Positions 37,554 through 47,345 are shown, counted from the first letter of the stretch. The stretch: 64,000 nt of DNA from Methylomonas sp. LL1 (GCF_015711015.1 NZ_CP064653.1:3100001-3164000); one strand, 5' to 3'. Numbers and translations: made by a program. Notes: a model not told the origin generated them from the letters alone.

Positions 37554-38711
37554 TTATCTACTTGCTTGAGATAGGTAACCACTCTTGATCGCCCGCGCCA
37601 GTTCATGCACGGCCATCGCGTAGTGAGTGCTCTGGTTATAACGAGTAATCACGTAAAAATTTGGGTGGCCCAGCAAATATTCATCGGTGTCTTGATGCCG
37701 GAGCTGTAGCAAACGCAACGGATAATCACATTGGCAATTGTCGGCTGGCGATAGACCTATTTGTTTGAGGACAGTCAGCGGATACTGATTATCCAGTCCC
37801 GGCTCCAGGCTGCCTGCCGCGGCCAGATTACCGCGAATAGGGGAAACCACGGGTTGTCCCGATTTCCAGCCATGCTGGGCAAAGTAATTGGCAACACTGC
37901 CTATACAGTCTTCAGGGTCCCACAAATCGCGGCGACCATCGCCGTTAAAATCCACGGCCCATTCCAAAAAACTACTAGGCATGAATTGACCCAACCCCAT
38001 GGCGCCCGCGAACGAACCAACAGGCTTGGCGGGATCGATGCCTTCACCGCGCGACATCACTAGAAAATTCTCCAATTCCCCCCGAAAGTAATCGCCGCGC
38101 CGCTGATAATCGAAAGCCAAGGTAGTCAGGGCGTCGATCACCCGGTGATTGCCGACATAACTGCCAAAGGTGGTTTCTACCGCCATGATGCCAAGGATAT
38201 ATTCAGCCGGCACCCCGTATTGCTGACTGGCGCGTTGCAAGGCGGTTCGATGCTTTTGCCAAAAATCGACACCACTATTGATATGCCTGTCATCCAGAAA
38301 TTTGGCCCGGTAACGCGACCAGCTACCCTTCCCCGGTTTGGCCTTTAAGCTTTGATCCGATTTTACCAGGTAATCCAAGGTCCACTGCTTGCGCTTGGCT
38401 TGCGAAAACAGGCCGTTCAAGTAAGCCCGGTCAAACCCATGTTTTTGCGCCATGAAATCGATAAACTGATTTAAAGTGGAATAACCGGCATAATCGCCGG
38501 AAATCGACGCCGCCCGGTATCCACCGACGGCCGCTAGAGGGCGTAAGTCGGGCGTCGCCGTCCTGGATTGGCTGGGGACGGGTTGTTGCGTGAGAGCGCG
38601 CACGGGTTGCACAACGGCTTGAACTTTCTCGGCTTGATTCGCGCAACCGGCAAAAAATAATAGGGTCAAGCCCAGGCTGAAGCGTTTTGTAAAAGATACT
38701 GCAAGATTCAT
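37554..38711 (-). CDS. mltB: lytic murein transglycosylase B
   Basis: A 385-residue outer-membrane lipoprotein (lipobox LLFFAGC) that cleaves peptidoglycan glycan strands to 1,6-anhydro products. The catalytic Glu is in GIMAVETTFGSYVGNH, followed by ALTTLAFDYQRRGDYFRGEL, GAMGLGQFMPSSF and the calcium-loop-like VDFNGDGRRDLWDPEDCIGS, all typical of MltB. The start follows pilU by 13 bases, so it ends a pilT-pilU-mltB unit; the wall enzyme may open space for pilus machinery, which is inference. Confidence 0.94.
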   Translation of the reverse strand: MNLAVSFTKRFSLGLTLLFFAGCANQAEKVQAVVQPVRALTQQPVPSQSRTATPDLRPLAAVGGYRAASISGDYAGYSTLNQFIDFMAQKHGFDRAYLNGLFSQAKRKQWTLDYLVKSDQSLKAKPGKGSWSRYRAKFLDDRHINSGVDFWQKHRTALQRASQQYGVPAEYILGIMAVETTFGSYVGNHRVIDALTTLAFDYQRRGDYFRGELENFLVMSRGEGIDPAKPVGSFAGAMGLGQFMPSSFLEWAVDFNGDGRRDLWDPEDCIGSVANYFAQHGWKSGQPVVSPIRGNLAAAGSLEPGLDNQYPLTVLKQIGLSPADNCQCDYPLRLLQLRHQDTDEYLLGHPNFYVITRYNQSTHYAMAVHELARAIKSGYLSQASR

Positions 38712-38724
38712 GTTTTAGGGGTAT

Positions 38725-39858
38725 TTAGCGATACAGGCTGCCATTGTTTTCATCGGTCTCGGTCAAATGCATCTCGTCGTTGTCGAAATTGGCGTTTTCG
38801 GCTCCCAGTTTGATCATCAACCGGACTTCGTTTCTGGAGTCGGCCGAATTCAGTGCATCTTCGTAGCTGATTTTACCAGCTGTATACAGATCGTATAGGG
38901 CCTGATCGAAGGTTTGCATGCCATGTTCGCGGGAGTTTTTCATCAATTCCTTCAGTTTATGCACCTCGCCCTTGCGAATTAAATCCGATACCAACGGGGT
39001 GTTCAGCAAAATCTCAATGGCCGGATAACGTCCCTTGCCATCGGCACGCTTGACCAATTGCTGGGCGACGATGCCGCGTAAATTCAATGACAAATCCATG
39101 AATATTTGCCCATGCATCTCTTCCGGGAAGAAATGCAAAATCCGGTCCAGCGCCTGGTTGGCATTATTCGCATGCAGCGTGCACAAGCACAAATGTCCTG
39201 TTTCGGCAAAAGTAATAGCATGCTGCATGGTTTCCTTGGTCCTGACCTCACCGATTAGAATCACATCCGGCGCTTGCCGTAGTGTGTTTTTCAGCGCCAC
39301 TTCGTAAGATTCGGTATCCAGCCCGACCTCGCGCTGAGTGATGATGCAGCCTTTATGTGGATGCACGAACTCGATCGGATCTTCGATGGTGATGATATGG
39401 CCGTTACTGTTTTCGTTGCGGTGCCGAATCAAAGCCGCCAACGAAGTCGATTTACCGGTACCGGTAGCGCCCACGAACATCACCAGACCGCGCTTGTACA
39501 TGATCAGATCTTTCAAAACCGGCGGCAAATGCAACTCTTCCGAAGACGGAATATTGGTTTCGATGCGGCGTAACACCATGCCTGCGGCATCGCGCTGGGT
39601 AAAGGCGCTGACCCGGAATCGGCCCAAACCTTCGACGCCCATCGCAAACTGGCATTCCTTGGTATGTTCGAATTCGTCTTTCTGACGTTGCTCCATAATG
39701 CTCAAAACGATTTTCAGCGCCTGGTCGGCGGTCAAAATGTTTTTGGAAATTTCCACCACCTTACCGTCGATTTTCATACAGGGCGGCTTGCCGGCGGTAA
39801 TAAATAAATCCGATGCCTTTTTTTCAACCATCAAGGCTAATAGTGCTTTGAAATCCAT
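38725..39858 (-). CDS. pilU: type IV pilus retraction ATPase PilU
   Basis: A 377-residue hexameric ATPase that assists PilT in pilus retraction. MDFKALLALMVEKKASDLFI is a PilU-type N-terminus. Walker A is FVGATGTGKSTSLA, Walker B ILIGEVRT, and the Asp and His boxes (ITIEDPIEFVH; GHLCLCTLHANN) are present. The hydrophilic C-terminal tail after residue 350 is characteristic of PilU and absent from PilT. GGGAGG precedes the ATG. It is 14 bases after pilT. Confidence 0.96.
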   Translation of the reverse strand: MDFKALLALMVEKKASDLFITAGKPPCMKIDGKVVEISKNILTADQALKIVLSIMEQRQKDEFEHTKECQFAMGVEGLGRFRVSAFTQRDAAGMVLRRIETNIPSSEELHLPPVLKDLIMYKRGLVMFVGATGTGKSTSLAALIRHRNENSNGHIITIEDPIEFVHPHKGCIITQREVGLDTESYEVALKNTLRQAPDVILIGEVRTKETMQHAITFAETGHLCLCTLHANNANQALDRILHFFPEEMHGQIFMDLSLNLRGIVAQQLVKRADGKGRYPAIEILLNTPLVSDLIRKGEVHKLKELMKNSREHGMQTFDQALYDLYTAGKISYEDALNSADSRNEVRLMIKLGAENANFDNDEMHLTETDENNGSLYR

Positions 39859-39872
39859 AGTGCCTCCCGATA

Positions 39873-40910
39873 TTAGCGGAACATGTCTTTATTGACGGCT
39901 TTCACCATCGCGGCTTTGGCGGTAATCAAACCTTTGTCAACCAGTTCCTTGAGGTTTTGATCGAGAGTCTGCATGCCTTCCTTACGTCCGGTTTGAATCG
40001 CCGAATACATCTGCGCCACTTTCGCTTCGCGGATCAGGTTACGAATGGCGGCGGTGCCGACCATGATTTCATGCGCGGCGATCCGGCCACCACCAACTTT
40101 CTTCAACAGGGTTTGCGAAATAACCGCCTGTAGCGATTCCGACAGCATGGAACGAATCATGTCTTTTTCCGCCGCCGGAAATACGTCGATGATACGGTCT
40201 ATGGTTTTGGCGGCCGAGGTGGTATGCAAGGTGCCGAACACCAAATGGCCGGTTTCGGCGGCGGTCAGTGCCAAACGAATGGTTTCCAAATCCCGCATCT
40301 CACCCACCAGAATGATGTCGGGGTCTTCCCGCAACGCGGAACGCAAGGCTTCGTTAAAGCCCAGGGTGTCGCGATGCACCTCACGCTGGTTGATCAGACA
40401 TTTTTGGCTCTCATGCACAAACTCGATAGGGTCTTCCACGGTCAAAATATGCGAGTAATCATTGCAGTTGATGTGATTGATCATAGCCGCCAGCGTGGTG
40501 GATTTACCGGAGCCGGTCGGGCCGGTCACCAGAATCAAGCCACGCGGTTTAGTACAGACTTCCTCGAAAAATTTCGGCGCGCCCAACTCTTCCAGCGTCA
40601 ACACCTTGGATGGAATGGTCCTAAATACCGCACCGGCGCCTCTATCCTGGTTAAAAGCGTTAACCCTGAAACGAGCCACGCCGGGCAACGCAAACGAAAA
40701 ATCGGTTTCCAGAAACTCTTCGTAATCTCGCCGCTGCTTATCGTTCATGATGTCGTAAATCAGCGCATGTACTTCCTTATGATCCAAAGCCGGGATATTG
40801 ATACGGCGGATGTCGCCGTCCACCCGGATCATCGGTGGTAGGCCGGCGGAAAGATGTAAATCCGAAGCTTTGTTTTTAACGGAAAAGGTCAATAATTCGG
40901 CGATGTCCAT
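39873..40910 (-). CDS. pilT: type IV pilus retraction ATPase PilT
   Basis: A 345-residue motor that depolymerises pili for twitching motility and DNA uptake. MDIAELLTFSVKNKASDLHLSA starts the protein; Walker A is VTGPTGSGKSTT, the Asp box LTVEDPIEFVH, Walker B ILVGEMRD and the His box GHLVFGTLHT. AIRNLIRE is the AIRNLIR signature unique to PilT. First gene of the pilT-pilU-mltB unit. Confidence 0.97.
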   Translation of the reverse strand: MDIAELLTFSVKNKASDLHLSAGLPPMIRVDGDIRRINIPALDHKEVHALIYDIMNDKQRRDYEEFLETDFSFALPGVARFRVNAFNQDRGAGAVFRTIPSKVLTLEELGAPKFFEEVCTKPRGLILVTGPTGSGKSTTLAAMINHINCNDYSHILTVEDPIEFVHESQKCLINQREVHRDTLGFNEALRSALREDPDIILVGEMRDLETIRLALTAAETGHLVFGTLHTTSAAKTIDRIIDVFPAAEKDMIRSMLSESLQAVISQTLLKKVGGGRIAAHEIMVGTAAIRNLIREAKVAQMYSAIQTGRKEGMQTLDQNLKELVDKGLITAKAAMVKAVNKDMFR

Positions 40911-40963
40911 GGTTTATATCCCGGCTAGGTGGATGCAATAAATTGATAATAGAATAGTATAGA

Positions 40964-41185
40964 TTAAGCGGTTTCCGGCAAGGCTAGCCTGCGCTCGCGA
41001 GGCCAGCCGGCAATATCGGGAACCAGAATGCGGGATTGCGAAAGCAATTCCGGTTCGGCCAAGGCGCGCCTAGCCGCCGGATACGGATGAATAATCAATT
41101 GGCCGTGAATGATCTCGCCGACGATATTGTCCGGCAGATCACCTAAATCTTCATATTGGGCAAACCGAGCCGTCGAGCTGTTCAT
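40964..41185 (-). pseudogene. remnant of an Uma2-family (DUF820) nuclease gene
   Basis: A 73-residue frame that reads like two joined pieces of an Uma2-family protein. The N-terminal piece (YEDLGDLPDNIVGEIIHGQL, IIHPYPAARRALA) matches the family start with 'NxVGEIIxGxL'. It then jumps at AEPELL to RILVPDIAGWPRERRLALPE, which matches the segment 'VLVPDLAGWRRER' normally about 40 residues further on. The usual GGWWIxDEPE stretch and roughly 90 C-terminal residues with catalytic residues are gone. It is therefore a decayed gene with an in-frame deletion. It starts 2 bases after the DksA-like stop. Confidence 0.7.
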
Positions 41186-41187
41186 GC

Positions 41188-41529
41188 TTACTTTCGCTCG
41201 CTACGTTCCGCGCAGCGAATGCATTGATTGGCATAGGGCAACACCGCCAAACGCTCCTTCTTGATCGGCTCGCCGCAAATCAGACAAATACCGTAGGTAC
41301 CGGCGTCGATTCTGGAAATTGCCTGCTTGATTTTTTCCACTTCATCGCGGGCAGTGTTACCCAAGGCATCCAGCACTTCATCGTTTTCAGCTTCCACGGC
41401 CTGCTCGGAAAAGTCCTGGTCCAACGGTTTATCGACATGTCTGACATCATCGGTAATTTTGCTCAACCGGTCGTCAAGCTCTTCCAACATGTCGAGTAAA
41501 TGGGTACGCACTTCTTGGTATTCTTTCAT
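41188..41529 (-). CDS. DksA/TraR-type zinc-finger protein
   Basis: A 113-residue protein with an N-terminal coiled coil (about 1-75, rich in Asp and Glu) and a C4 zinc finger C82-x2-C85 ... C103-x2-C106 (GICLICGEPIKKERL, ANQCIRCAE). DksA and TraR proteins reach into the RNA polymerase secondary channel. This one is shorter than DksA (about 150) and lacks the DxxDxA tip motif in its exact form (DAGTYG precedes the finger), so it may be a relative with another role. ATG at 41529 follows GGAGAA; an upstream in-frame extension to 41622 is not supported. Confidence 0.85.
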   Translation of the reverse strand: MKEYQEVRTHLLDMLEELDDRLSKITDDVRHVDKPLDQDFSEQAVEAENDEVLDALGNTARDEVEKIKQAISRIDAGTYGICLICGEPIKKERLAVLPYANQCIRCAERSERK

Positions 41530-41712
41530 GATGTTCTCCGCAGCTAAGCTGCCATGGTGGCTGCCATTATAACGGCGTGCCGGGCGTCGGGTTCTTATAC
41601 AATGAACCGAGAAGCGGTGCAATAATGCTTATCGATAGCCAGCAACAAACCGGAGCCGTTGGGCCGGGCGGCTCGCAATACTGGGATTTATGACTCACTT
41701 TCGGAGCATGGC

Positions 41713-42942
41713 ATGACAAAAATACGCGTATTAAAGCCGGTGGTTGAAATCGATGGCGACGAAATGACTCGCATCATCTGGCATTTCATCAAGGACAAAC
41801 TGATTTTGCCGTATCTGGATTTAACTATCGATTATTACGATCTGAGCATCGAACACCGCGATGCCACCGACGACCAAGTCACGATAGACGCCGCCAACGC
41901 CATCAAAAAATACGGAGTCGGCATTAAATGCGCCACCATCACCCCGGACGAAGCACGGGTCGAGGAGTTCGGCCTAAAAAAAATGTACAAGTCCCCCAAC
42001 GGCACGATCCGTAACATCCTAGACGGCACCGTGTTCCGCGAACCGATCATTTGCAGAAACGTGCCTCGTCTAGTCCCGAACTGGACTCAACCAATCTGCA
42101 TCGGCCGTCACGCCTTCGGCGACCAATACCGTGCCACCGACTTTATCACCCAAGGCAAAGGGAAACTCAAAATTACTTTCACGCCAGACGACGGCAGCGC
42201 CGAACAGTCCCACGAAGTCTACCACTTCGACGGCGACGGCGTGGCTCTGGCGATGTACAACACCGACGCCTCCATCGCCGGCTTCGCTCGCAGTTGTTTC
42301 AACGTAGCGCTGGATCGCGGCTGGCCACTGTACCTGTCCACCAAAAACACCATCCTGAAAAAATACGACGGCCGTTTCAAGGACATCTTCGAACAGATTT
42401 ACCAGGCCGAATACAAAGACTTGTATAAAGCCAAAGGCATCATCTACGAACACAAACTGATCGACGACATGGTGGCTTCGGCCTTGAAATGGAACGGCGC
42501 CTTTGTCTGGGCCTGCAAGAATTACGACGGTGACGTGCAATCCGACACCGTCGCCCAGGGCTTCGGCTCGCTGGGATTGATGACATCGACGCTGGTCACG
42601 CCGGACGGCAAGGTCATGGAAGCCGAAGCTGCCCACGGCACGGTCACCCGCCATTACCGGATGCACCAACAGGGCAAGCAAACCTCGACTAACCCGATCG
42701 CCTCGATTTTCGCCTGGACTCGCGGACTGGCTTTTCGCGGCAAGCTGGACGGCAACGCCGAGTTAGTCAAATTTTGCGAAACCCTGGAAAAAGTCTGCGT
42801 CGATAGCGTGGAAGCCGGACAGATGACCAAGGACTTGGCTCTATGCATCCACGACGACGATCTCAACGACTCGCATTATTTGACGACCGAGAAGTTTCTC
42901 GAAACTTTACGAGAAAATTTGGAGCGAAGTCTGGCTCTTTAA
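41713..42942 (+). CDS. icd: NADP-dependent isocitrate dehydrogenase (eukaryote-like type II)
   Basis: A 409-residue homodimeric enzyme converting isocitrate to 2-oxoglutarate. The start [20 protein letters not shown] is the form found in cytosolic/mitochondrial NADP-IDH rather than E. coli Icd. Further motifs are [39 protein letters not shown] (metal-binding aspartates) and [12 protein letters not shown], where the residues after AAHG determine NADP use. I chose the ATG at 41713, preceded by GGAG at 6 bases. A frame extending to 41659 lacks support. Confidence 0.95.
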   Translation: MTKIRVLKPVVEIDGDEMTRIIWHFIKDKLILPYLDLTIDYYDLSIEHRDATDDQVTIDAANAIKKYGVGIKCATITPDEARVEEFGLKKMYKSPNGTIRNILDGTVFREPIICRNVPRLVPNWTQPICIGRHAFGDQYRATDFITQGKGKLKITFTPDDGSAEQSHEVYHFDGDGVALAMYNTDASIAGFARSCFNVALDRGWPLYLSTKNTILKKYDGRFKDIFEQIYQAEYKDLYKAKGIIYEHKLIDDMVASALKWNGAFVWACKNYDGDVQSDTVAQGFGSLGLMTSTLVTPDGKVMEAEAAHGTVTRHYRMHQQGKQTSTNPIASIFAWTRGLAFRGKLDGNAELVKFCETLEKVCVDSVEAGQMTKDLALCIHDDDLNDSHYLTTEKFLETLRENLERSLAL

Positions 42943-43036
42943 TACCTTAAAATAACCGAAGAAAGCGGCCGAAAGAGCGCCCAGCCATCATTGGCGGCCC
43001 CCTAGGATTTAATCCTCATAAACGTGAACGGCAAAG

Positions 43037-44092
43037 CTAGCGAGGCAGCAACCGAATCGAGTGAAAACTAACCAATCTTTGCCGTTGTTCATCCCACAGG
43101 TTCAACCATAACGATTTAAGACTATTGCGCAAGGTTAACGGCCTCACTGTCTGCAATAACGGTACTTCATCGAGGCAGCGCTGCAAATTGTAGTTGGGAA
43201 TATTGGCCCTAACATGATGAATATGATGCAGACCGATGTTACCCACTATCCATTGCAACACTTTTGGCAACTTATAATAGGAGCTGCCGGCCAGCCCCGA
43301 ATTAATCAGATCCCAATTTTGCTGGCGTGCCCAATACACATCTTCATACTGATGTTGAACATAGAACAACCACATCCCGGCAACAGACGCCATCAGGATA
43401 ATCGGCAGTTGAATCAACAAATAATTTTTAAACCCCAAAGTCAAACTCATCAAAACAATAACCGCAACGATAGCCAAATTAGTGAACATCACACTGTTTC
43501 GTTCGCGTTTTTTGGCTCCGCGACTGGGGAAACGCTGAAGGATCAAAAACAACACCAACGGGACGACACCGAACAACACCAGCGGATTGCGAAACAACCG
43601 ATAAGCCAGGCGCTTAGCTCGCGAAGCCGACAGATATTCGTCGACGGTTAGGGTCCAAATATCGCCCACGCCGCGCCGGTCCAGGTTTCCCGAAGCCGCA
43701 TGATGAAGAATATGAGTGCGCTGCCAATCTTCGAAAGGCGTGAAAGTCAAAATACCGGCGACATATCCCAACACCCTGTTCGCCGCGCGCGACGGAAAGA
43801 AAGCACCATGGCAACAGTCGTGAAAAAGGATGAACAGGCGAACCAAAAAACCGGCGGCAGGCAGGCTTAATAATAAGGTTGCCCAATAAGGAAAATCATA
43901 TAGCACGGTAACAATCATCAATACCCATAGCCCGAGATATGGAGAAAGGGTATTGGCGACTTGCCAAAACGCCTGACGATAATCTGGTTGCGCATACTTC
44001 GATACCGCCTGGATCAATTCTTGCCGAAAAGCCTGGGTATGTTGGTTAAAGATGGATGACTGGGGTTCGAGGTGAATAATTGGCTGCGGCAT
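43037..44092 (-). CDS. membrane fatty acid desaturase
   Basis: A 350-residue di-iron membrane desaturase. The three histidine boxes are HDCCH (91-95), HILHH (127-131) and HHIHH (289-293), in the spacing of acyl-lipid delta-12/omega-6 type enzymes. Transmembrane pairs flank the boxes (WVLMIVTVLYDFPYWATLLL; VMFTNLAIVAVIVLMSL). It introduces a double bond into membrane fatty acids. I use the ATG at 44092; the frame stays open to a TTG at 44224, but those residues are not family-like. No ribosome binding site is clear. Confidence 0.9.
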   Translation of the reverse strand: MPQPIIHLEPQSSIFNQHTQAFRQELIQAVSKYAQPDYRQAFWQVANTLSPYLGLWVLMIVTVLYDFPYWATLLLSLPAAGFLVRLFILFHDCCHGAFFPSRAANRVLGYVAGILTFTPFEDWQRTHILHHAASGNLDRRGVGDIWTLTVDEYLSASRAKRLAYRLFRNPLVLFGVVPLVLFLILQRFPSRGAKKRERNSVMFTNLAIVAVIVLMSLTLGFKNYLLIQLPIILMASVAGMWLFYVQHQYEDVYWARQQNWDLINSGLAGSSYYKLPKVLQWIVGNIGLHHIHHVRANIPNYNLQRCLDEVPLLQTVRPLTLRNSLKSLWLNLWDEQRQRLVSFHSIRLLPR

Positions 44093-45034
44093 AAGTAAAA
44101 AAGGGAATGAGGGGACAAAGCCGGCAATGGGCTGACGGTTAATGAAGCGGCGGGAAATAGATTGAGGATTTCGAGCGGAAACAAACTGACTATTGGCGCA
44201 TTGCAAGACATCTATTACACGCAAACTTCGGAGTCTTCACCCCACCCTATCCGACCGGACGCCTGCAGTGGTGCGGACAGGAAAGTGGCCTGGATCAGCT
44301 GGGGAAGAAGAGTTAAAAACCGAAGCTTAAATTGCAAAAAGTTATGTCGGCAATTTCTTACTAAATCGCTGTCTTTTTCAATAACTGGTCTTTAGTGATA
44401 AAAGCCATGTGGGAAGTTCAACAAAGATGAGAAAAAATATCCGCCCCCGGCGTAATTGCCGAATAGGTTGTGAACGTAGTCTTCTGTACCGCAAATAGAC
44501 TCGTATTGTTTCTTCCTATTGCTTTGGTTGGGTCGCCAGCTAGAAGGCATAGAGAAATTTGTATTACCTTTCCAAGTATTTATTAGTTCAGGAATGGTTG
44601 TGGGAAAACAAAAATTCTTACACCCTCTCTATTGGCGGTTGGCACTGGCGGTATTTTTTCGCACCTGTCTTAATGGTTCGCTTAACGTAATGAATGCGAC
44701 TGATACGCCTAGCGCCTTGGCGGCAAACTATGGCTCCTCCGTTCTTGCCAAGACCATAAGATGGCTGCAATAGCAAGGAGGCGTTTGCGCCGCGAGGAAT
44801 CGTTTGACATTCGGCGCAATACCTATCGGCTTCCTGAGCGAGATGTATACCGGACCCCGTCTACCTACGCGCCTAAACAATTTAACTGACAAGAATTATC
44901 AAATTCGCAGCATGTCAAACCACACATTTAACAAGGAAATATGAGCGATTTCACTCGCTCTCTCAGCCCTCAAACTCCGCAACCAACATCATTCAATTCC
45001 ATAACATATTGTTTTTTTAATTACAAACATCGTT
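44093..45034. other. long gene-poor stretch upstream of the PEP-CTERM genes
   Basis: Nearly 950 bases between the desaturase start and the candidate sigma-54 site. An open frame at 44519-44773 starts with TTG, has no ribosome binding site and no recognisable motif. A 54-codon frame from ATG 44941 has AAGGA upstream but low-complexity, basic sequence. A perfect 6-bp hairpin GAGCGA/TCGCTC spans 44943-44960. The AT-rich block at 44990-45035 could be a regulator-binding region. Confidence 0.4.
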
Positions 45035-45050
45035 TGGCATGCCATCCGCT
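45035..45050 (+). promoter_or_regulatory. candidate sigma-54 (RpoN) promoter for the PEP-CTERM pair
   Basis: TGGCATGCCATCCGCT keeps the GG (45036-45037) and GC (45048-45049) at exactly 10 bases apart and matches the -24 box TGGCA-G; the -12 box is weaker (CCGC for TTGC). It would give a leader of about 210 bases before 45270. PEP-CTERM genes are often controlled by RpoN with PrsK/PrsR, which makes this worth noting. Confidence 0.4.
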
Positions 45051-45269
45051 ATTTAGTGGGAGAGTGCGGCTTTTTCAAGACCGCGGCTCGCAAGGGGCCT
45101 TGTAGGGAGTTTCGCCTGGAACAAATTGGAAGGCTTTGAATTTCATCGGGGCCGGCCGATTGAGGCGGAAAGGGAACGAAATTTCTCCCGATGTCAATTG
45201 CGCTTGGGTTTGACGCGTCCGGTTATGAAAGGAGCGTCGGTTTCGATTTACGGACAACATAAGGTCTAT

Positions 45270-45950
45270 ATGAAATATCAAACAATTTCAGCCGCGCTTG
45301 CCTTGCTGGTGAACGTATCTTCCGCATCGGCGAGTTTAATTGCCGGCGATCTTCCCGCGCGTGCGGGCGAGGATGGCCTAGGCATCGACTACGCCTTTCA
45401 AATGTATCTCGATCCCTCTTCCGGATTGGTAACAGAAAACCAGGCCGGGCCAGTAGGTTCGAAAGCTTGGTCAGACCCCTCCAATATCAACGGGTCCAAC
45501 GGCATACCGTTGGGCTGGACCCATACCTCGGTTTGGGGATACATCCGTTTGCAAACCGATGCCAATGTTCAAATCAGCTTGTCTCCAAACGGCGGCGACC
45601 TAGTGCCGGCCTGGTCCTTATGGCGCGGCGCCGAGAACGATGGCGGAAACTTCCATACCTATTATCAAGACGCCGTGCCGGCATGGGTAGACGCCGCCGG
45701 CTTTGCTCACATTGACCACGTCACTACCGGACCCGGACCTTATTCCGGACAAGCCGCGACATTATCGTTGTTCCTCACGGCTGGCGAATACACCATCGCA
45801 ATCGGCGGAAACGACAACAACAGCGCCGGACATCAAGCCAATTATTCGTTTTCGGTGAACGCATCTCCGGTCCCCGTGCCTAGCGCAATTTACCTATTCG
45901 CCAGCACGTTAGCCGGTTTTCTCGCGGTCCGCCGTAAACACGCCATCTAA
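45270..45950 (+). CDS. PEP-CTERM-type exported protein
   Basis: A 226-residue secreted protein. The signal is MKYQTISAALALLVNVSSASA. The C-terminus is a sorting tail: VPVPSAIYLFAST, a hydrophobic helix (ASTLAGFLAV) and basic RRKHAI, the exosortase target form with VP-P in place of PEP. The body is beta-rich with Gly, Asn and Tyr (GEYTIAIGGNDNNSAGHQAN is like a C-terminal pre-peptidase or DVUA0089-type fold) and contains WSLWRGAENDGG. Likely a surface or matrix protein. AAGG is 5 bases before the ATG. It is followed after 24 bases by another PEP-CTERM gene. Confidence 0.82.
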   Translation: MKYQTISAALALLVNVSSASASLIAGDLPARAGEDGLGIDYAFQMYLDPSSGLVTENQAGPVGSKAWSDPSNINGSNGIPLGWTHTSVWGYIRLQTDANVQISLSPNGGDLVPAWSLWRGAENDGGNFHTYYQDAVPAWVDAAGFAHIDHVTTGPGPYSGQAATLSLFLTAGEYTIAIGGNDNNSAGHQANYSFSVNASPVPVPSAIYLFASTLAGFLAVRRKHAI

Positions 45951-45974
45951 ATTTGGAATTCGAGAATCAACATC

Positions 45975-47138
45975 ATGAAAAATAACAAAAAGGCTATTCG
46001 CGGTTTACTGATGGTATCCGTCTCTGCGGTATTTCTAGGCGCTGGCCAAGCAAACTCGGCCACATTTTCCGGATTAGGCGCTTTCGCCAGCAACGCTACC
46101 GGCATTTCCGCTGACGGTTCAACCGTGATCGGTTACGGACCCAACGCCCTCGGCACCGAGGCGTTCCGATGGACTCAAAGTGGCGGTTTACAATCCCTCG
46201 GCGTCATTAGCAATGGCGTAGACCATAACAGTTACGCCGGCGCCGTGTCTGCCGACGGTTCGGTGATTGCAGGTTACAGCACGACAACGTCGGGAGCCTT
46301 TAACGCTTTCCGGTGGACTCAGGCGACCGGCATGGTTTCGCTGGGAGGCGTTGGCGGCAACGATGGGTTTACGCGAGCCGACGACATGAGTGACGACGGC
46401 TCCACTATCGTCGGCTACAGCCAAACAGCGGCCGCGCCGAACGGTGCCGGTTATCGATGGAATCAAGCTAACGGAATCGAGAATATCGGAACGTTGTCCG
46501 CGCCTTACAACGTTTGGAGCTGGGCGCGCGGTATCAGCACCGATGGCTCTACCATCGTCGGACAAAGCAATAGCTTTAGCAGCGGCCATGCGTTTCGCTG
46601 GTCAGAATCCGGCGGTTTTGTCGACTTAGGTGTTGCGGCTGGAGCAAGCAGTTCCGGCGCAACGGATATCGCCAACAACGGTACGATTGTCGGTGGCGGC
46701 AAGGTCGGTACTTCCAACCTAGCCATGATCCGGACCGAGGTCGGCGGCTGGGAAATTCTTGGAACCTTGGCCGGCTACAACAATAGCAGCGAAGCAGGCA
46801 TTTCCGCCGATGGCTCTCTTGTTTACGGAATGGTATTCAATCTACCGACCACGTCCACGCCGTTTACGCAAGAGGGCATGGTATGGGATAGTAACCACGG
46901 CATGCGTTTTGCTGATGACTGGCTGACCCAAGACCATGGTCTCGATTTGTCTGATTGGACGATTCAATACGTCAGCGGCATCTCAGACGACGGCTTAGTA
47001 GCCGTCGGTTATGGTTTACATAACGGTAACGTGGAGGCATGGGTTGCCGATCTAAGACCGGTTCCGATTCCAGGCGCAGTTTGGTTATTCGGTTCAGCAA
47101 TAGCCGGTTTAAGCGTTGTCGGCAGAAAGCGCAAATAG
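45975..47138 (+). CDS. HAF-repeat PEP-CTERM exported protein
   Basis: A 387-residue secreted protein made of about seven repeats of roughly 45 residues, each with a turn such as ISADGSTVIGYG, VSADGSVIAGYS, MSDDGSTIVGYS, ISTDGSTIVGQS or ISADGSLVYGM, followed by AFRWTQxxG. This is the HAF extracellular repeat pattern, expected to form a beta-propeller-like domain. A signal peptide ends near ANSA. The C-terminal tail VPIPGAVWLFGSAIAGL plus RKRK is an exosortase target. It is co-transcribed with the 45270 gene and shares its sorting route. Exosortase itself is outside the window. Confidence 0.88.
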   Translation: MKNNKKAIRGLLMVSVSAVFLGAGQANSATFSGLGAFASNATGISADGSTVIGYGPNALGTEAFRWTQSGGLQSLGVISNGVDHNSYAGAVSADGSVIAGYSTTTSGAFNAFRWTQATGMVSLGGVGGNDGFTRADDMSDDGSTIVGYSQTAAAPNGAGYRWNQANGIENIGTLSAPYNVWSWARGISTDGSTIVGQSNSFSSGHAFRWSESGGFVDLGVAAGASSSGATDIANNGTIVGGGKVGTSNLAMIRTEVGGWEILGTLAGYNNSSEAGISADGSLVYGMVFNLPTTSTPFTQEGMVWDSNHGMRFADDWLTQDHGLDLSDWTIQYVSGISDDGLVAVGYGLHNGNVEAWVADLRPVPIPGAVWLFGSAIAGLSVVGRKRK

Positions 47139-47303
47139 CCACCTACCCGTTCGCGCGGTGCCGAGTTCGCCATCGCGCGGTATTGTTTGTCGAATTATCG
47201 GGGAATTTGCTACGAGACAGACCGATATTTTCCGGCATCTGCCGCTTGTTGCCATGTTGTGGTAAGCAAACGGCTGCATGAAAAAGTTGGGCCGACTTAC
47301 GAC

Positions 47304-47345
47304 CGTTCAGGACGGGGATTATCACCCCCGTCCTGAACGTTTAAA
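47304..47345 (+). terminator. strong terminator hairpin after the PEP-CTERM pair
   Basis: CGTTCAGGACGGGG (47304-47317) pairs perfectly over 14 bp with CCCCGTCCTGAACG (47326-47339), 8-base loop, then TTTAAAA. It can end transcripts at 47138. Confidence 0.75.

Noticed and set aside
44519-44773. 84-codon plus-strand frame in the gene-poor stretch
   Set aside because: TTG start without a ribosome binding site and no motif. Possibly a decayed gene, but nothing identifies it.
44941-45105. 54-codon frame beginning ATG behind AAGGA
   Set aside because: Composition is not protein-like and a hairpin covers its first codons; kept only as a note in the intergenic entry.
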